Shown here: positions 26,558 to 35,612 of the stretch, piece by piece
Layout: each line of letters begins with the position of its first letter
How positions within the stretch are numbered: position 1 is the first letter of the stretch
Source: Candidatus Zixiibacteriota bacterium
GTDB lineage: Bacteria > Zixibacteria > MSB-5A5 > GN15 > PGXB01
NCBI GenBank assembly: GCA_016933955.1
Contig: JAFGTT010000018.1
Coordinates: 53,447 to 117,446 of the forward strand
DNA: 64,000 bases
Direction: 5' to 3'
The notes under the pieces: generated by a model
Told to the model about the DNA's origin: nothing
The model's database searches: none
The model's input: only the letters and a program-made list of their open reading frames with translations
Position numbers and translations under genes: made by a program

Positions 26558-27910
26558 ATGAATAGCAAAAATGAAAACCTGAAATTTTTCAAGGTAATCC
26601 TAAGTTCGATTGCCGATGGTGTTTTCACGGTCGACAGCCGGAAAATTATTACCAGTTTCAACCGGGCCGCCGAGAAAATCACCGGTATTCCGGCCTCGAA
26701 GGCGATCGGTAAATTTTGTTCCGATGTCTTTCATTCCGATATCTGCGAAAATTGCCTGCTTCAGGAAACCCTGAAAACCGGGTCCGAGGCGATCGATCGG
26801 CCGGTCAATATAATCAACAGCCGCGGTGATAAAATCCCGATCAGTATCTCCACTGCCATCCTGCGCGACGAAAAAGGCAATATCCTGGGTGCTGTCGAGA
26901 CTTTCCGCGATCTGACTGCGATTGAACATCTCCGTAAGGAACTCGACAAGAAATATTCGGTTGAGGATATTATCTCCAAAAGCCCCAAAATACACAAATT
27001 ATTTGCCATTCTGCCCGATATTGCCGAGAGTGAAAGCACGGTTTTAATTGAGGGGCCGTCCGGTTCGGGCAAAGAATTATTCGCCCGGGCGATTCATAAT
27101 CTCAGCCTGCGGCGGGATAATCCTTATGTCATTATCAATTGCGGGACTCTGCCGCACCAGCTTTTCGAATCGGAATTGTTTGGTTATAAAAAGGGCGCTT
27201 TCACCGACGCGAAACAGGATAAGAAAGGCAAACTGGCTACCGCCGAAAGGGGGACGGTTTTTTTCGATGAAATCGGTGATTTGCCGTTATCCACCCAGGT
27301 CAAACTCCTCCGATTACTCCAGCAAAGGGAATACGAGCCGGTCGGGGGTACAACGCCGGTCAAGACCGATATCCGGGTGGTGGCAGCTACCAATCGTGAT
27401 TTAAAACAGCAGGTGGCGACCGGGAAATTCCGCGAGGATCTCTATTTCCGTCTGGCCGTGGTCAAATTCGCACTGCCGTCACTGCGCGAGCGCCGCGAAG
27501 ATATTCCCTACCTTGTAGATCACTTCATCCGGCGATTTAACGCCCGCAAAGGCCGGAAGATTATAAGCGTCAGCCCCGATGTCATGAGCCTGTTACTGCG
27601 TCACGATTTCCCCGGCAATATTCGAGAACTTGAAAATATTATCGAATATGCCTTCGTAGTATGCAAAGGGAGCATTATCCAGAAAGAACACCTGCCCACC
27701 GAACTTTTAACAGCCCATAAGGATGATCTTTACGGGATGGCCGATGATATTTCACCCATCGCCGAGAAAATCGATGAGCAAACCCGTATCCTTTCGGCCC
27801 TGAAACGCCACGGTGGTATCCTCTCGAAGGCGGCCGAGGAACTGGGCATGCATCGGACCACTTTGTGGCGTAAAATAAAACGCTATAATATCAATCACAA
27901 GACAGCCTGA
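26558..27910 (+). CDS. Sigma-54-dependent activator with Cys-containing PAS domain
   Basis: Enhancer-binding transcription activator of 450 residues. PAS domain (about 8-120) with Cys54, Cys63 and Cys66 (CX8CX2C), suggesting a metal, Fe-S or redox input. AAA+ domain (about 140-370) has Walker A GPSGSGKE (166-173), GAFTDA (213-218) for sigma-54 contact, and DEIGD. A C-terminal Fis-type helix-turn-helix (ILSKAAEELGMHRTTLWRKI) binds DNA. Start chosen because the promoter covers the longer frame. Inverted repeats of TTGCA lie just downstream, before a sigma-54 promoter, so it most likely drives the adjacent NifX/Tmc-like operon. Paralogue of the gene at 43910. Confidence 0.9.
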   Translation: MNSKNENLKFFKVILSSIADGVFTVDSRKIITSFNRAAEKITGIPASKAIGKFCSDVFHSDICENCLLQETLKTGSEAIDRPVNIINSRGDKIPISISTAILRDEKGNILGAVETFRDLTAIEHLRKELDKKYSVEDIISKSPKIHKLFAILPDIAESESTVLIEGPSGSGKELFARAIHNLSLRRDNPYVIINCGTLPHQLFESELFGYKKGAFTDAKQDKKGKLATAERGTVFFDEIGDLPLSTQVKLLRLLQQREYEPVGGTTPVKTDIRVVAATNRDLKQQVATGKFREDLYFRLAVVKFALPSLRERREDIPYLVDHFIRRFNARKGRKIISVSPDVMSLLLRHDFPGNIRELENIIEYAFVVCKGSIIQKEHLPTELLTAHKDDLYGMADDISPIAEKIDEQTRILSALKRHGGILSKAAEELGMHRTTLWRKIKRYNINHKTA

Positions 27911-27922
27911 CTTTCCAAATTA

Positions 27923-27990
27923 GCGTTGCATAATTACCAATTGCAACGCAATATTGTTGCACCGGGGATAATTTGTTGCGTTTTATGCAT
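27923..27990 (+). promoter_or_regulatory. Cluster of TTGCA inverted repeats (likely activator binding sites)
   Basis: GCGTTGCA (27923-27930) and TGCAACGC (27942-27949) form a perfect 8-bp inverted repeat. TGCAAC (27942-27947) and GTTGCA (27956-27961) form another, and a degenerate GTTGCG/ATGCAT pair lies at 27975-27990. They sit 70-140 bases upstream of the sigma-54 promoter, the usual place for enhancer sites. Related TTGCA-N4-TGCAA sites flank the paralogous activator. Confidence 0.65.
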
Positions 27991-28061
27991 CCCGCCCTTT
28001 ATTTATCAATATTATAACATATTATATATCAATATATTAGGTCGTAATTGCGATTTTGGCA

Positions 28062-28077
28062 TGGAATATGTATTGCA
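28062..28077 (+). promoter_or_regulatory. Sigma-54 promoter of the NifX/Tmc-like operon
   Basis: TGGAATATGTATTGCA: GG (28063-28064) and GC (28075-28076) are separated by exactly 10 bases, and the -12 element TTGCA is perfect. Predicted start of transcription near 28088, at the start codon of the next gene. Confidence 0.7.
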
Positions 28078-28083
28078 ACATTA

Positions 28084-28851
28084 ATGATGAAGATAAATGT
28101 TGCAATCCCGATTTTAAACAATCGTGTCGCTCCTTGTTTCGAAGCGGCCAGTAATTTCCTTATTGTGAATACTGAAAACCGGGAGTTGATCTCTCAAAAG
28201 ACGGTAAAATGCGGCGATGAAGAAGGTTTTCGACGGGTTCGACTTCTTAAAGTTCATGACATTGATGTTTTAATATGCAACGGTATCAAGGGGTTTTACC
28301 GGGATTTATTACCGACCATGGGAGTCACCGTTATCCCCGACATCAGCGGATTGACCAGCCATATCCTCAGGCAGTACCTATCGGGTCAGATTCTTCCGCC
28401 GGAGCAGACAACCGTTCCGGCCGGGGCCACACCCGGTCCGACCCTGACCGAGTTGGTCAATTGGACCAGAAAGCATTTTGAAAGCCACGGCTACCAGATC
28501 CGGACCGGCCCCGGGCACGATTCCTTCCTGATAGATCTGGTAGCGGAAATCACCTGCCCGGTTTGTCGGAAAACCATCAGGGTGGCCATTTGCTGCGGCG
28601 CGCACACTTACCGGACCGACCAGGAAATCCGGGAGTTCAATTACTGCGCCAAAACCGATTACAATTCGCGCGTCTTCGTTTTCCCAAGTGATGAAAATAT
28701 CGCCCGGCAATGCCGGGAATACGGGATCGAATTGATCAGTCCCGATGCCATGGCGGCAGGACCGACGCAAATGGATTCCGATAAAATTCCGCTTTTAAAA
28801 TTCCCGGTTGAGGGTCATGAACAGGCTTCGTCGGGAATAAATCAGGTTTAG
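28084..28851 (+). CDS. NifX/NifB-type dinitrogenase cofactor-binding domain protein with Cys-rich tail
   Basis: About 255 residues. The N-terminal ~100 match the small NifX/NafY-like fold that binds iron-molybdenum-type clusters (INVAIPILNNRVAPCFEAA, DVLICNGI). The rest (about 125-255) contains a CPVC … CC pair that could bind metal. Tandem ATGs at 28084 and 28087 lie at the predicted transcription start and no ribosome site is visible, so the message may be leaderless. First gene after the sigma-54 promoter and ahead of the Tmc-like genes. The role is unknown; a sensor or cluster carrier for the redox complex is inference. Confidence 0.72.
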   Translation: MMKINVAIPILNNRVAPCFEAASNFLIVNTENRELISQKTVKCGDEEGFRRVRLLKVHDIDVLICNGIKGFYRDLLPTMGVTVIPDISGLTSHILRQYLSGQILPPEQTTVPAGATPGPTLTELVNWTRKHFESHGYQIRTGPGHDSFLIDLVAEITCPVCRKTIRVAICCGAHTYRTDQEIREFNYCAKTDYNSRVFVFPSDENIARQCREYGIELISPDAMAAGPTQMDSDKIPLLKFPVEGHEQASSGINQV

Positions 28852-28861
28852 GAGATATATC

Positions 28862-28918
28862 ATGAATCGCTCGAACAGGATGCAAAGAAATAAATTAACA
28901 TATAAAGAGTGCCAATGA
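28862..28918 (+). CDS. 18-residue small ORF coupled to the heterodisulfide-reductase-like gene
   Basis: MNRSNRMQRNKLTYKECQ. The ATG follows AGGAG by eight bases, the best ribosome site nearby. Its TGA overlaps the ATG of the next gene (ATGA at 28915-28918). It could be a translated leader that feeds ribosomes to the next gene, which itself has only a weak AAAGAG. Basic and without a membrane segment. Independent function unproven. Confidence 0.5.
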   Translation: MNRSNRMQRNKLTYKECQ

Positions 28919-30387
28919 GAACCAAACGAATCACACCCGAAGAACGAGAGCGGGCTTTCAAATCTTTACGGAAGCCCGATGTGGAGGAGAAGCAGAGGCT
29001 CCATGTTCGTTATCATGTCGAGGATTTCGATGTGAACGACCGGCCCCGCCGGTTTCTTGAGGCTTTTGCGGCGATTCTCAAACATTCCAACTACCGCATG
29101 GCGCTGGAACACTTTATCCGCATGAGCGCCAAGTGTTCAAGATGTGCCGTCAGTTGCCAGGTTTACCAGGCGACCGGCGACCTCAAAGATATACCCTGTT
29201 ATCGCTCGGAACTGCTGTTGAGCGTTTATCGCCGCCATTTTACCTACGGCGGTATGCTCAAAGGGCGCCTGCTGGGAGATCCGGGATTGACCGATGAAAA
29301 AATCCAGGAAATGGCCGAGAGCTTCTGGAATTGCACCGCCTGCCGGCGCTGTTCAATTGATTGTCCTTCGGGAATCGATCACGGCCTGATCACCCACCTG
29401 GGACGATATATCCTCAGTGAGATCGGGATTGCCCCGCGGGCGCTGGTAGTCAGTACCCGGGAACAACTCGAGGGTGCCACCGGTAACACCTCCGCCATCC
29501 CCGTTCCGGCCCTGACCGATACTCTCGAATTTCTCGAAGAGGATATGCTTGAGGAAAAGCAGGTGGAGATAAAGTTTCCTATTGATGTCGAGGGAAGTGA
29601 ATATGTTTTTTTTCCGGCTGTCAGCGACTTTTTGATGGAGGCAGAGACGCTGATGGGGATCGCGGCCGTTTTTACCGCCACCGGCGATTCCTGGACCACC
29701 GGGACCGGCTATTTCGATGGCATCAACTATGGTTTGTTTTACAGTGACAGAATGCTGGAAAGGATTGTCAAGAAGATCGATGCCGAAACAAGACGACTGA
29801 AAGGCAAGAAAGTCCTGATTGGAGAATGCGGGCATGCCTCCCGTTCGGCCAAGTATTTTCTGCCGACCTATTGCGGTGGTAAAGACGCTTATCCGGTTAT
29901 CAATATCATGGAATATACCTATGAGGTTTTCAAGAATGGCCGATTGAAACTCGATCCCAATATCGTAACCGAGAAAGTGGCCTATCACGATCCGTGCAAT
30001 ATCGCCCGGCAGGGCTGGATTATCGATAAGCCTCGCGAAATCCTCAAGGCATTCTGCAAGAACTATGTTGAGATGACCCCCAGCGGATCGAACAACATCT
30101 GTTGCGGCGGCGGCGGCGGCACGGTTTCGATTGATGAGATCCGCCCATACCGCACGACTATCGGCGGCAAACTCAAGGCTGACCAGATCCGCAGATCGGG
30201 TTGCCATTATCTGGTGGCGCCGTGCGCCAACTGCAAAAAGCAGTTGCGGGAACTGGTTGAGGATCAGAAAATACCGGTCGAGGTGGTCGGTTTGCATGAT
30301 CTGATATACAAGGCAATCATTTTCGATGATTCACTCAAAGTGAAGAAAATACCGGCTGAGGCCGGTACCGGTGAGGAGGGGAAATAG
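28915..30387 (+). CDS. HdrD/TmcB-like iron-sulfur oxidoreductase (CCG domains)
   Basis: Cytoplasmic Fe-S subunit of a Tmc/Hmc-like transmembrane redox complex, about 490 residues. Ferredoxin-type motifs appear at CSRCAVSCQ and CTACRRCSIDC (about 75 and 143). Two CCG-type cysteine clusters follow: a first, degenerate one (IGECGHASR) and a second with NNICCGGGGG and CANC, which in HdrD-type proteins bind a noncubane [4Fe-4S] centre. The gene is followed at 2 bases by the b-type membrane gene, matching the order tmcB-tmcC. Probably exchanges electrons between a cytoplasmic carrier and the membrane quinone/heme chain. Confidence 0.85.
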   Translation: MRTKRITPEERERAFKSLRKPDVEEKQRLHVRYHVEDFDVNDRPRRFLEAFAAILKHSNYRMALEHFIRMSAKCSRCAVSCQVYQATGDLKDIPCYRSELLLSVYRRHFTYGGMLKGRLLGDPGLTDEKIQEMAESFWNCTACRRCSIDCPSGIDHGLITHLGRYILSEIGIAPRALVVSTREQLEGATGNTSAIPVPALTDTLEFLEEDMLEEKQVEIKFPIDVEGSEYVFFPAVSDFLMEAETLMGIAAVFTATGDSWTTGTGYFDGINYGLFYSDRMLERIVKKIDAETRRLKGKKVLIGECGHASRSAKYFLPTYCGGKDAYPVINIMEYTYEVFKNGRLKLDPNIVTEKVAYHDPCNIARQGWIIDKPREILKAFCKNYVEMTPSGSNNICCGGGGGTVSIDEIRPYRTTIGGKLKADQIRRSGCHYLVAPCANCKKQLRELVEDQKIPVEVVGLHDLIYKAIIFDDSLKVKKIPAEAGTGEEGK

Positions 30388-30389
30388 GC

Positions 30390-31094
30390 ATGGAACATTT
30401 ACTGGAATTTGCCAGGGGACCGCTTTTTCGCCTGTCTTTTGCTCTCATGGTACTCGGCTTACTCCGCATCCTGGCGCTGGACCTGTTCGAGCTGTATCGC
30501 GCCTATCGGCAAGCTGGTGATAAAACCGTTCCGTGGGGCAAAACCACTCTCAAGGCGCTGGAATGGCTGGTGCCGATTCGTAAGGTGTTTGTTAACCGGC
30601 CGGTCTATTCTGTTTTTTCAATTCTGTTTCATATCGGTCTGCTCCTGGTCCCGATTTTTCTTTACGCTCATGTGAAACTATGGCAGGATGATCTTGGGCT
30701 GCCATGGCTCACCCTGTCGTACAAATGGGCCTACGGTTTGACACTTCTGACCATAATCACCGGATTAGCCCTGATTGTCGGCCGGATCGCCAACCGCACC
30801 TCGAGTTTCCTCAGCCGTAAACAGGATTATCTCTGGCCGATAGCCCTTCTGATTCCCTTCGTGACCGGTTTCATCTGCGCTCATCTCGGGGTCGGCCCCA
30901 AGGCTTACCAGGCCCTGATGCTAATTCATATTCTGGCGGGCGAGTTGATTTTCGTTTTGATGCCTTTCACCAAAATCGCTCATTGCGTGCTGATGCCCCT
31001 GTCGCAGTATGTCGCCGCGGTGGCCTGGAAATTCCCGCCGGATACCGATGACAAGGTTTGCACCACTCTGAACAAGAAAGGGGAACCGGTATGA
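30390..31094 (+). CDS. TmcC-like b-type cytochrome membrane subunit
   Basis: 234 residues with about five predicted membrane segments. His residues in helices (FHIGLLLVPIF, LIHILAGELIF) fit heme b ligation as in nitrate reductase gamma / TmcC / DsrM-type subunits. It lies between the HdrD-like and ferredoxin-type subunits. Stop overlaps the next ATG (ATGA). Expected to link the cytoplasmic Fe-S subunit with quinone or periplasmic hemes. Confidence 0.82.
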   Translation: MEHLLEFARGPLFRLSFALMVLGLLRILALDLFELYRAYRQAGDKTVPWGKTTLKALEWLVPIRKVFVNRPVYSVFSILFHIGLLLVPIFLYAHVKLWQDDLGLPWLTLSYKWAYGLTLLTIITGLALIVGRIANRTSSFLSRKQDYLWPIALLIPFVTGFICAHLGVGPKAYQALMLIHILAGELIFVLMPFTKIAHCVLMPLSQYVAAVAWKFPPDTDDKVCTTLNKKGEPV

Positions 31095-31855
31095 GCAAAG
31101 CCATTCTGACTGATATTACCCGATGTATCGGTTGTCTGGAATGCGTGACCGCTTGCAAGAAAGTCAACCATCTGGAAACCGATGTGCCCCGGGAGTGGCA
31201 GAAAATGGACGGTCTCTCGGCAAGGAACTGGACTTCGATTCTGCAGTTGCCGGAAAACCATTATGTCCGCAAGCAGTGCCGCCACTGTATCGACCCGGCC
31301 TGTGCTTCGGCCTGTCCGGTCGGGGCCCTGCATACCACCCCCGAGGGTGCGGTGGTCTACGATAATGATAAGTGCCTGGGCTGCCGGTACTGCATGATGG
31401 CCTGTCCGTACGGGATACCGCGCTACGACTGGGACGATACCGTGCCATATATCCGTAAATGTATTCTCTGTTATGACCGGATAAAAGAAGGTAAGCAACC
31501 GGCCTGTACCGAAATCTGTCCCAAGGAAGCGACTATTTTCGGAGAGCGGGAAGAACTAATTAAAATCGCCCGCCAGAGAATCCAGGATAATCCGAATTTG
31601 TATGTCGACCATATCTGGGGTGAACACGAAGTCGGAGGAACCTCGGTACTTTATATCTCCGACATCGATCTGGGATTTCTGGCCTATCAGCCCAAACTGG
31701 GGTCGGTGGCTCTGTCCAGAACCACAGCCCCGGCCATGAACGCCGTTCCCATCGCCTTTGTCGGTATGGGGGCGGTGATGTACGGAATCAATTGGGTCGT
31801 TCGCCGCCGCATGAAACTCCGGAAAGATGAAAATGAGGGTAAGACAGATGAATAG
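31091..31855 (+). CDS. HybA/HmcB-like four-cluster ferredoxin subunit with C-terminal anchor
   Basis: 254 residues. Start at 31091 overlaps the preceding stop; the longer frame from 31058 is inside the upstream gene. Four cysteine groups (CIGCLECVTACKK, CRHCIDPACASACP, CLGCRYCMMACPYG, CILCYDRI … CTEICP) match DmsB/HybA/HmcB-type electron-transfer subunits. A C-terminal membrane segment (about 218-238) anchors it. No twin-arginine signal is seen, so its side of the membrane is uncertain. It passes electrons to the NrfD-like partner encoded next. Confidence 0.87.
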   Translation: MSKAILTDITRCIGCLECVTACKKVNHLETDVPREWQKMDGLSARNWTSILQLPENHYVRKQCRHCIDPACASACPVGALHTTPEGAVVYDNDKCLGCRYCMMACPYGIPRYDWDDTVPYIRKCILCYDRIKEGKQPACTEICPKEATIFGEREELIKIARQRIQDNPNLYVDHIWGEHEVGGTSVLYISDIDLGFLAYQPKLGSVALSRTTAPAMNAVPIAFVGMGAVMYGINWVVRRRMKLRKDENEGKTDE

Positions 31856-33704
31856 AGTGCAGATCACCAAAACCATACTGTGGATCATTGTTGGTCTGGC
31901 CTCAGCCGTTGGGATCACCCGGTTCCTGTTCGGGCTGGGAGCCGCCACCAATTTGACCGATGCCACGCCGTGGGGGCTGTGGATCGGTTTTGATGTCATG
32001 AGCGGGGTGGCTCTGGCCGCCGGCGGTTTTGTTATCACCGCCCTCTTTTATATCATGAGGCGCGAGGAATTCCACAACTTTGTCAAGCCGGCTGTCCTGA
32101 CCGCCTTCCTGGGCTATATTGCCGTCGTGGTCGGGCTGTTGTTCGATCTTGGATTGCCCTGGAATATCTGGCATATGATTATTTTCTGGAATCCCCATTC
32201 CCCGCTGTTCGAGGTCGGCTGGTGCGTGATGATGTACACCACTGTCCTGCTTCTGGAATTCAGTCCGGTGCCGCTCGAGGAACAAAGCCGGTATGCGAAA
32301 ATCAGGAGTTTCCTGATGAAACTCCGTTTCCCGCTGGTCATGTTGGGAATTATGCTTTCGACCCTGCACCAGTCATCGCTTGGTTCGCTCTTTCTGATTA
32401 TGCCGTACAAGCTGTACCCCCTGTGGTACACTAATATCCTGCCGATTCTCTTTTTCATCTCGGCGGTGGCTCTCGGATTCATGATGATTATATTCGAAAG
32501 CCTGACCACGCACTGGGTGTACCGTAAGGATTCGGATACGGCCCGAACGGCCAAGCTGGGTGGGATTGCCGTCTGGGTTCTGGGTATTTATCTGGTTGTC
32601 CGGATGATAGATATTATCGCCAATGGCAAATTCGGCCTGATATTTACTTCCAGCCGGGAATCGGTATTATTCCTTGCTGAAATTTTGATTTCAACTATCA
32701 TTCCGATGGTGATCTTCTCCGTCCGCCGTCTGCAGTACAATCGTAACTGGCAGTGGATCGGGGCTACCATGGTCGTTTTCGGGATGATTTTTAATCGCAT
32801 CAATATCGGCGGCCTGACCATGATTCGCGCTACCGGCGATACCTATTTCCCGTCATGGATGGAATTCGCCATCAGTTTCGGGGTGGTTTCGGCGGCCGCG
32901 CTGGCCTTTATGTTTGCTATCGAGAAATTTCATGTTTGGGAGAAAAAGCCGAAAGATCCGCGGACCGATCCTTTTGCCCTGCCGACTTTTGACCGAGCTT
33001 CCGGTGTCTGGCTGGGATCTCCGAGCATTGCCGCCCGCACCCGTTACTCCCTGGCTTTTATTTTCAGCTTTGCGATCGGTTTCGCCATGATTCCGGATAA
33101 TAAGATTCACAGCGAAGGCATGGATGAGGTGCCGGTGACGTCCGCCCGCGGCGGGGATACGCTTTATATCGATGGCAATCTTAATAACTACGGTGTTTCG
33201 TTTGATCATACCCGTCATGCCGAGGAAGCCAGGAGCGGCCGTGGTTGTGTCACCTGCCACCATATGAATATTCCCTTTGACAAGAACAGCGGTTGCTGGA
33301 AATGTCATAAAGAAATGTTTACGAGGGCCGATATTTTCGATCATACCTGGCATTCATCGCCCAGCGGCGCTAATATCGCCTGCGATAAATGTCACCCGGC
33401 CGGGCAACTGCGTACAACGGCGACCGTGAAGCAGTGTGCCGACTGTCACAAGGATCTGGTAGCGCCCAATTCCACCATAACCTTCGATAATTACCTGGCC
33501 GTTTCATATGTCGATGCCATGCATGATCTTTGTATCCCCTGCCACCAGCAGGCGGCGGCGGCTCACCCTGAAAAACCGATGCTGGCCCAATGCGGTGGTT
33601 GTCACGGTCAGGTGCCGCCCGAGAATAGGATTGAATTGCTTCGAAATGAAGCGGTCAAACCGGGTATCAATCCGGTAGTTCTGCCGCAGATGAAAGTCCA
33701 GTAA
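31848..33704 (+). CDS. NrfD/HybB-like quinone subunit fused to a six-heme cytochrome domain
   Basis: About 618 residues. The ATG at 31848 follows GAGGG and overlaps the preceding gene by 8 bases. Residues ~8-385 form a ten-helix NrfD/HybB/HmcC-type membrane domain that handles menaquinol. After another hydrophobic segment (about 405-425) comes a class III-like heme domain (about 445-600) with six CxxCH motifs (CVTCH, CWKCH, CDKCH, CADCH, CIPCH, CGGCH) and FDHTRH/FDHTWH histidines typical of cytochrome c3. In Hmc, Tmc and Qrc complexes the heme subunit is usually a separate protein, so this fusion is noteworthy. Confidence 0.86.
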   Translation: MNRVQITKTILWIIVGLASAVGITRFLFGLGAATNLTDATPWGLWIGFDVMSGVALAAGGFVITALFYIMRREEFHNFVKPAVLTAFLGYIAVVVGLLFDLGLPWNIWHMIIFWNPHSPLFEVGWCVMMYTTVLLLEFSPVPLEEQSRYAKIRSFLMKLRFPLVMLGIMLSTLHQSSLGSLFLIMPYKLYPLWYTNILPILFFISAVALGFMMIIFESLTTHWVYRKDSDTARTAKLGGIAVWVLGIYLVVRMIDIIANGKFGLIFTSSRESVLFLAEILISTIIPMVIFSVRRLQYNRNWQWIGATMVVFGMIFNRINIGGLTMIRATGDTYFPSWMEFAISFGVVSAAALAFMFAIEKFHVWEKKPKDPRTDPFALPTFDRASGVWLGSPSIAARTRYSLAFIFSFAIGFAMIPDNKIHSEGMDEVPVTSARGGDTLYIDGNLNNYGVSFDHTRHAEEARSGRGCVTCHHMNIPFDKNSGCWKCHKEMFTRADIFDHTWHSSPSGANIACDKCHPAGQLRTTATVKQCADCHKDLVAPNSTITFDNYLAVSYVDAMHDLCIPCHQQAAAAHPEKPMLAQCGGCHGQVPPENRIELLRNEAVKPGINPVVLPQMKVQ

Positions 33705-33720
33705 TGTCGACAGGGATGCC

Positions 33721-34131
33721 ATGAGTATAAAGGTGATGATAATCGAGGACGAACCGGATGTGATCGAATATCTCAATACCGTCCTGACCGCTAACGGCTA
33801 TGAGACGGTGGTTTGCGGCGACACCCGGAGTGCCGCGGACATGATCAAAAAACATCGGCCCGATCTTATCTGTCTCGATATCATGATGCCCCGTGAAACC
33901 GGGCTATCTTTTTATGTTCGGTTGAAAGCAATGGATACTTTCAGAAATATACCGGTGGTCATGATCAGCGGTGCGATTCAACAGGGGGAATTTGATTTTC
34001 GGGCCTATGTTCCCGATCGCTCGATCCCCCCGCCGGAACGCTTTATCGAAAAGCCGATCATGGTCGATGATTTTCTCGAGACCATCGCCATCCTGACCTC
34101 AGCGGGTAAAACCGCCGGAAAGGAAGAATAA
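33721..34131 (+). CDS. Single-domain response regulator
   Basis: 136-residue receiver domain. Acidic pair Glu9/Asp10, phospho-acceptor Asp53 (LICLDIMMP), SG switch (MISGA) and Lys in FIEKP. No output domain. Located 16 bases after the NrfD-heme gene and 1 base before a histidine kinase, so probably co-transcribed with the redox complex. Confidence 0.87.
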   Translation: MSIKVMIIEDEPDVIEYLNTVLTANGYETVVCGDTRSAADMIKKHRPDLICLDIMMPRETGLSFYVRLKAMDTFRNIPVVMISGAIQQGEFDFRAYVPDRSIPPPERFIEKPIMVDDFLETIAILTSAGKTAGKEE

Positions 34132-34132
34132 T

Positions 34133-35590
34133 ATGCCGTCCGGCAAGAGCAAAAAATCGAAGGCCCTTAACGAGCTGCTGTATGATCAGTTTTTCCAGCA
34201 GGTGCCGTTTAATGTCGCCATAATTGACCGTGACTATAATATTATTGAGGCCAACAATAATTTTCGGGAATATTTCGGCGACTGGCAGGGTAAAAAGTGT
34301 TTCAGTGTTTACAAGAAACAGAAAACACCATGCGCGGTTTGCTCCCATCATGATATTTTTAAAGACGGCCGAACCCGTGTGGTCGACACGGTGGTAGCCG
34401 ATAAAAACGACCGTTGGGTTCACCATGTCATCCAGAGCGCCCCTTTGCGGCTCGATCCCGATGGTCCGGTCGATTTTATTGTCGAAATCTCGTCGGTCGT
34501 GACCGACACTGGCAACTGGCAACAGGAGTATAATGTCCTCTTCGACCGCGTTCCCTGTTATATAACCGTCATCGATGAAAACTACCGCATTGTTCGGGCC
34601 AATGAAAGCTTTCGCAACAGTTTCGGTGATGTTCTCGGGCGGTACTGCTACGAAGTGTATAAACGGCGCGACAAAAAATGCCCCCGTTGCCCGGCTACAC
34701 GGACTTTCCGCGACGGCAAAATTCACCGGCTGGAGCAAACCGGGATCGGGAAACGGGGACAGGAGATCGACTATGCCGTCACCACTTCGCCCCTGGTCCG
34801 CGGCGGGGAACGAATTGCTCATGTAATCGAAATCTCCAATGATATCACCAGAATCAAGAAACTCGAAAAAGAAGTGCTCGAGGCCGAGCGGCTGGCGGCC
34901 GTCGGTCAAACTGTGGCCGGGCTGGCCCACAGCATCAAGAATATTTTAATGGGGCTCGAGGGCGGTAAATACATGATCAGCCTGGGACTCCAGAAGGACG
35001 ACCGTTCATTAATCGACCGCGGCAGTGAAATGCTCGACCGCAATTTCGACAAGACGACCTCACTGGTGAAGGACTTTTTAAGTTTTTCCAAAGGGCGTCT
35101 GCCGAAACTGAAAATGACCGATCCCAATGTTCTCGTCCGGGAAATACTTGATCTCTATAAGGATATCGCCGCCAAATCAGGGATCGAGCTCAAAGGCAAT
35201 CTCGATCCGAAAATTGCCCCGGCCCCGCTTGATCCCGATGCCATTCACACCTGCCTGACCAATCTTGTCTCGAATGCCATCGATGCTTGCCTGATGGGCG
35301 ACCAGAAAGGATCGGAAGTGGTTATTGCCACCCGCGGCGAGCAGGGCAAACTGGTTATCGAGGTGACCGACAACGGAAGTGGTATGGATTATGAAATAAA
35401 GAAAAAAATCTTTACGACCTTCTTCACCACCAAAGGAGGAGGCGGGACCGGACTGGGGCTTCTCACTACCCGAAAACTGGTCCAGGAGCATGGCGGAGCC
35501 ATCATTGTTGAATCGGAAAAGGGGAAAGGAACCCGTTTTAGAATGGAATTTCCCCGAAAACGACTTGAAATGCTCTATAAAGAGAGTTAG
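34133..35590 (+). CDS. Cytoplasmic PAS-PAS histidine kinase with CxxC-containing PAS domains
   Basis: 485 residues without membrane segments. Two PAS domains (about 20-125 and 135-240), each with the same cysteine pattern CX10CX2C (Cys56/67/70 and Cys172/183/186), suggesting Fe-S, metal or thiol sensing. A coiled linker leads to the H-box LAHSIKN (His266) and an HATPase domain with N box (NLVSNAIDAC), DNGSGMD and GGGGTGLGL. Placed in the operon of the Tmc-like complex between receiver genes, its likely partners. Probably senses cytoplasmic redox state (inference). Confidence 0.87.
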   Translation: MPSGKSKKSKALNELLYDQFFQQVPFNVAIIDRDYNIIEANNNFREYFGDWQGKKCFSVYKKQKTPCAVCSHHDIFKDGRTRVVDTVVADKNDRWVHHVIQSAPLRLDPDGPVDFIVEISSVVTDTGNWQQEYNVLFDRVPCYITVIDENYRIVRANESFRNSFGDVLGRYCYEVYKRRDKKCPRCPATRTFRDGKIHRLEQTGIGKRGQEIDYAVTTSPLVRGGERIAHVIEISNDITRIKKLEKEVLEAERLAAVGQTVAGLAHSIKNILMGLEGGKYMISLGLQKDDRSLIDRGSEMLDRNFDKTTSLVKDFLSFSKGRLPKLKMTDPNVLVREILDLYKDIAAKSGIELKGNLDPKIAPAPLDPDAIHTCLTNLVSNAIDACLMGDQKGSEVVIATRGEQGKLVIEVTDNGSGMDYEIKKKIFTTFFTTKGGGGTGLGLLTTRKLVQEHGGAIIVESEKGKGTRFRMEFPRKRLEMLYKES

Positions 35591-35612
35591 AATATATAAA
35601 AAGGAGATGTAT

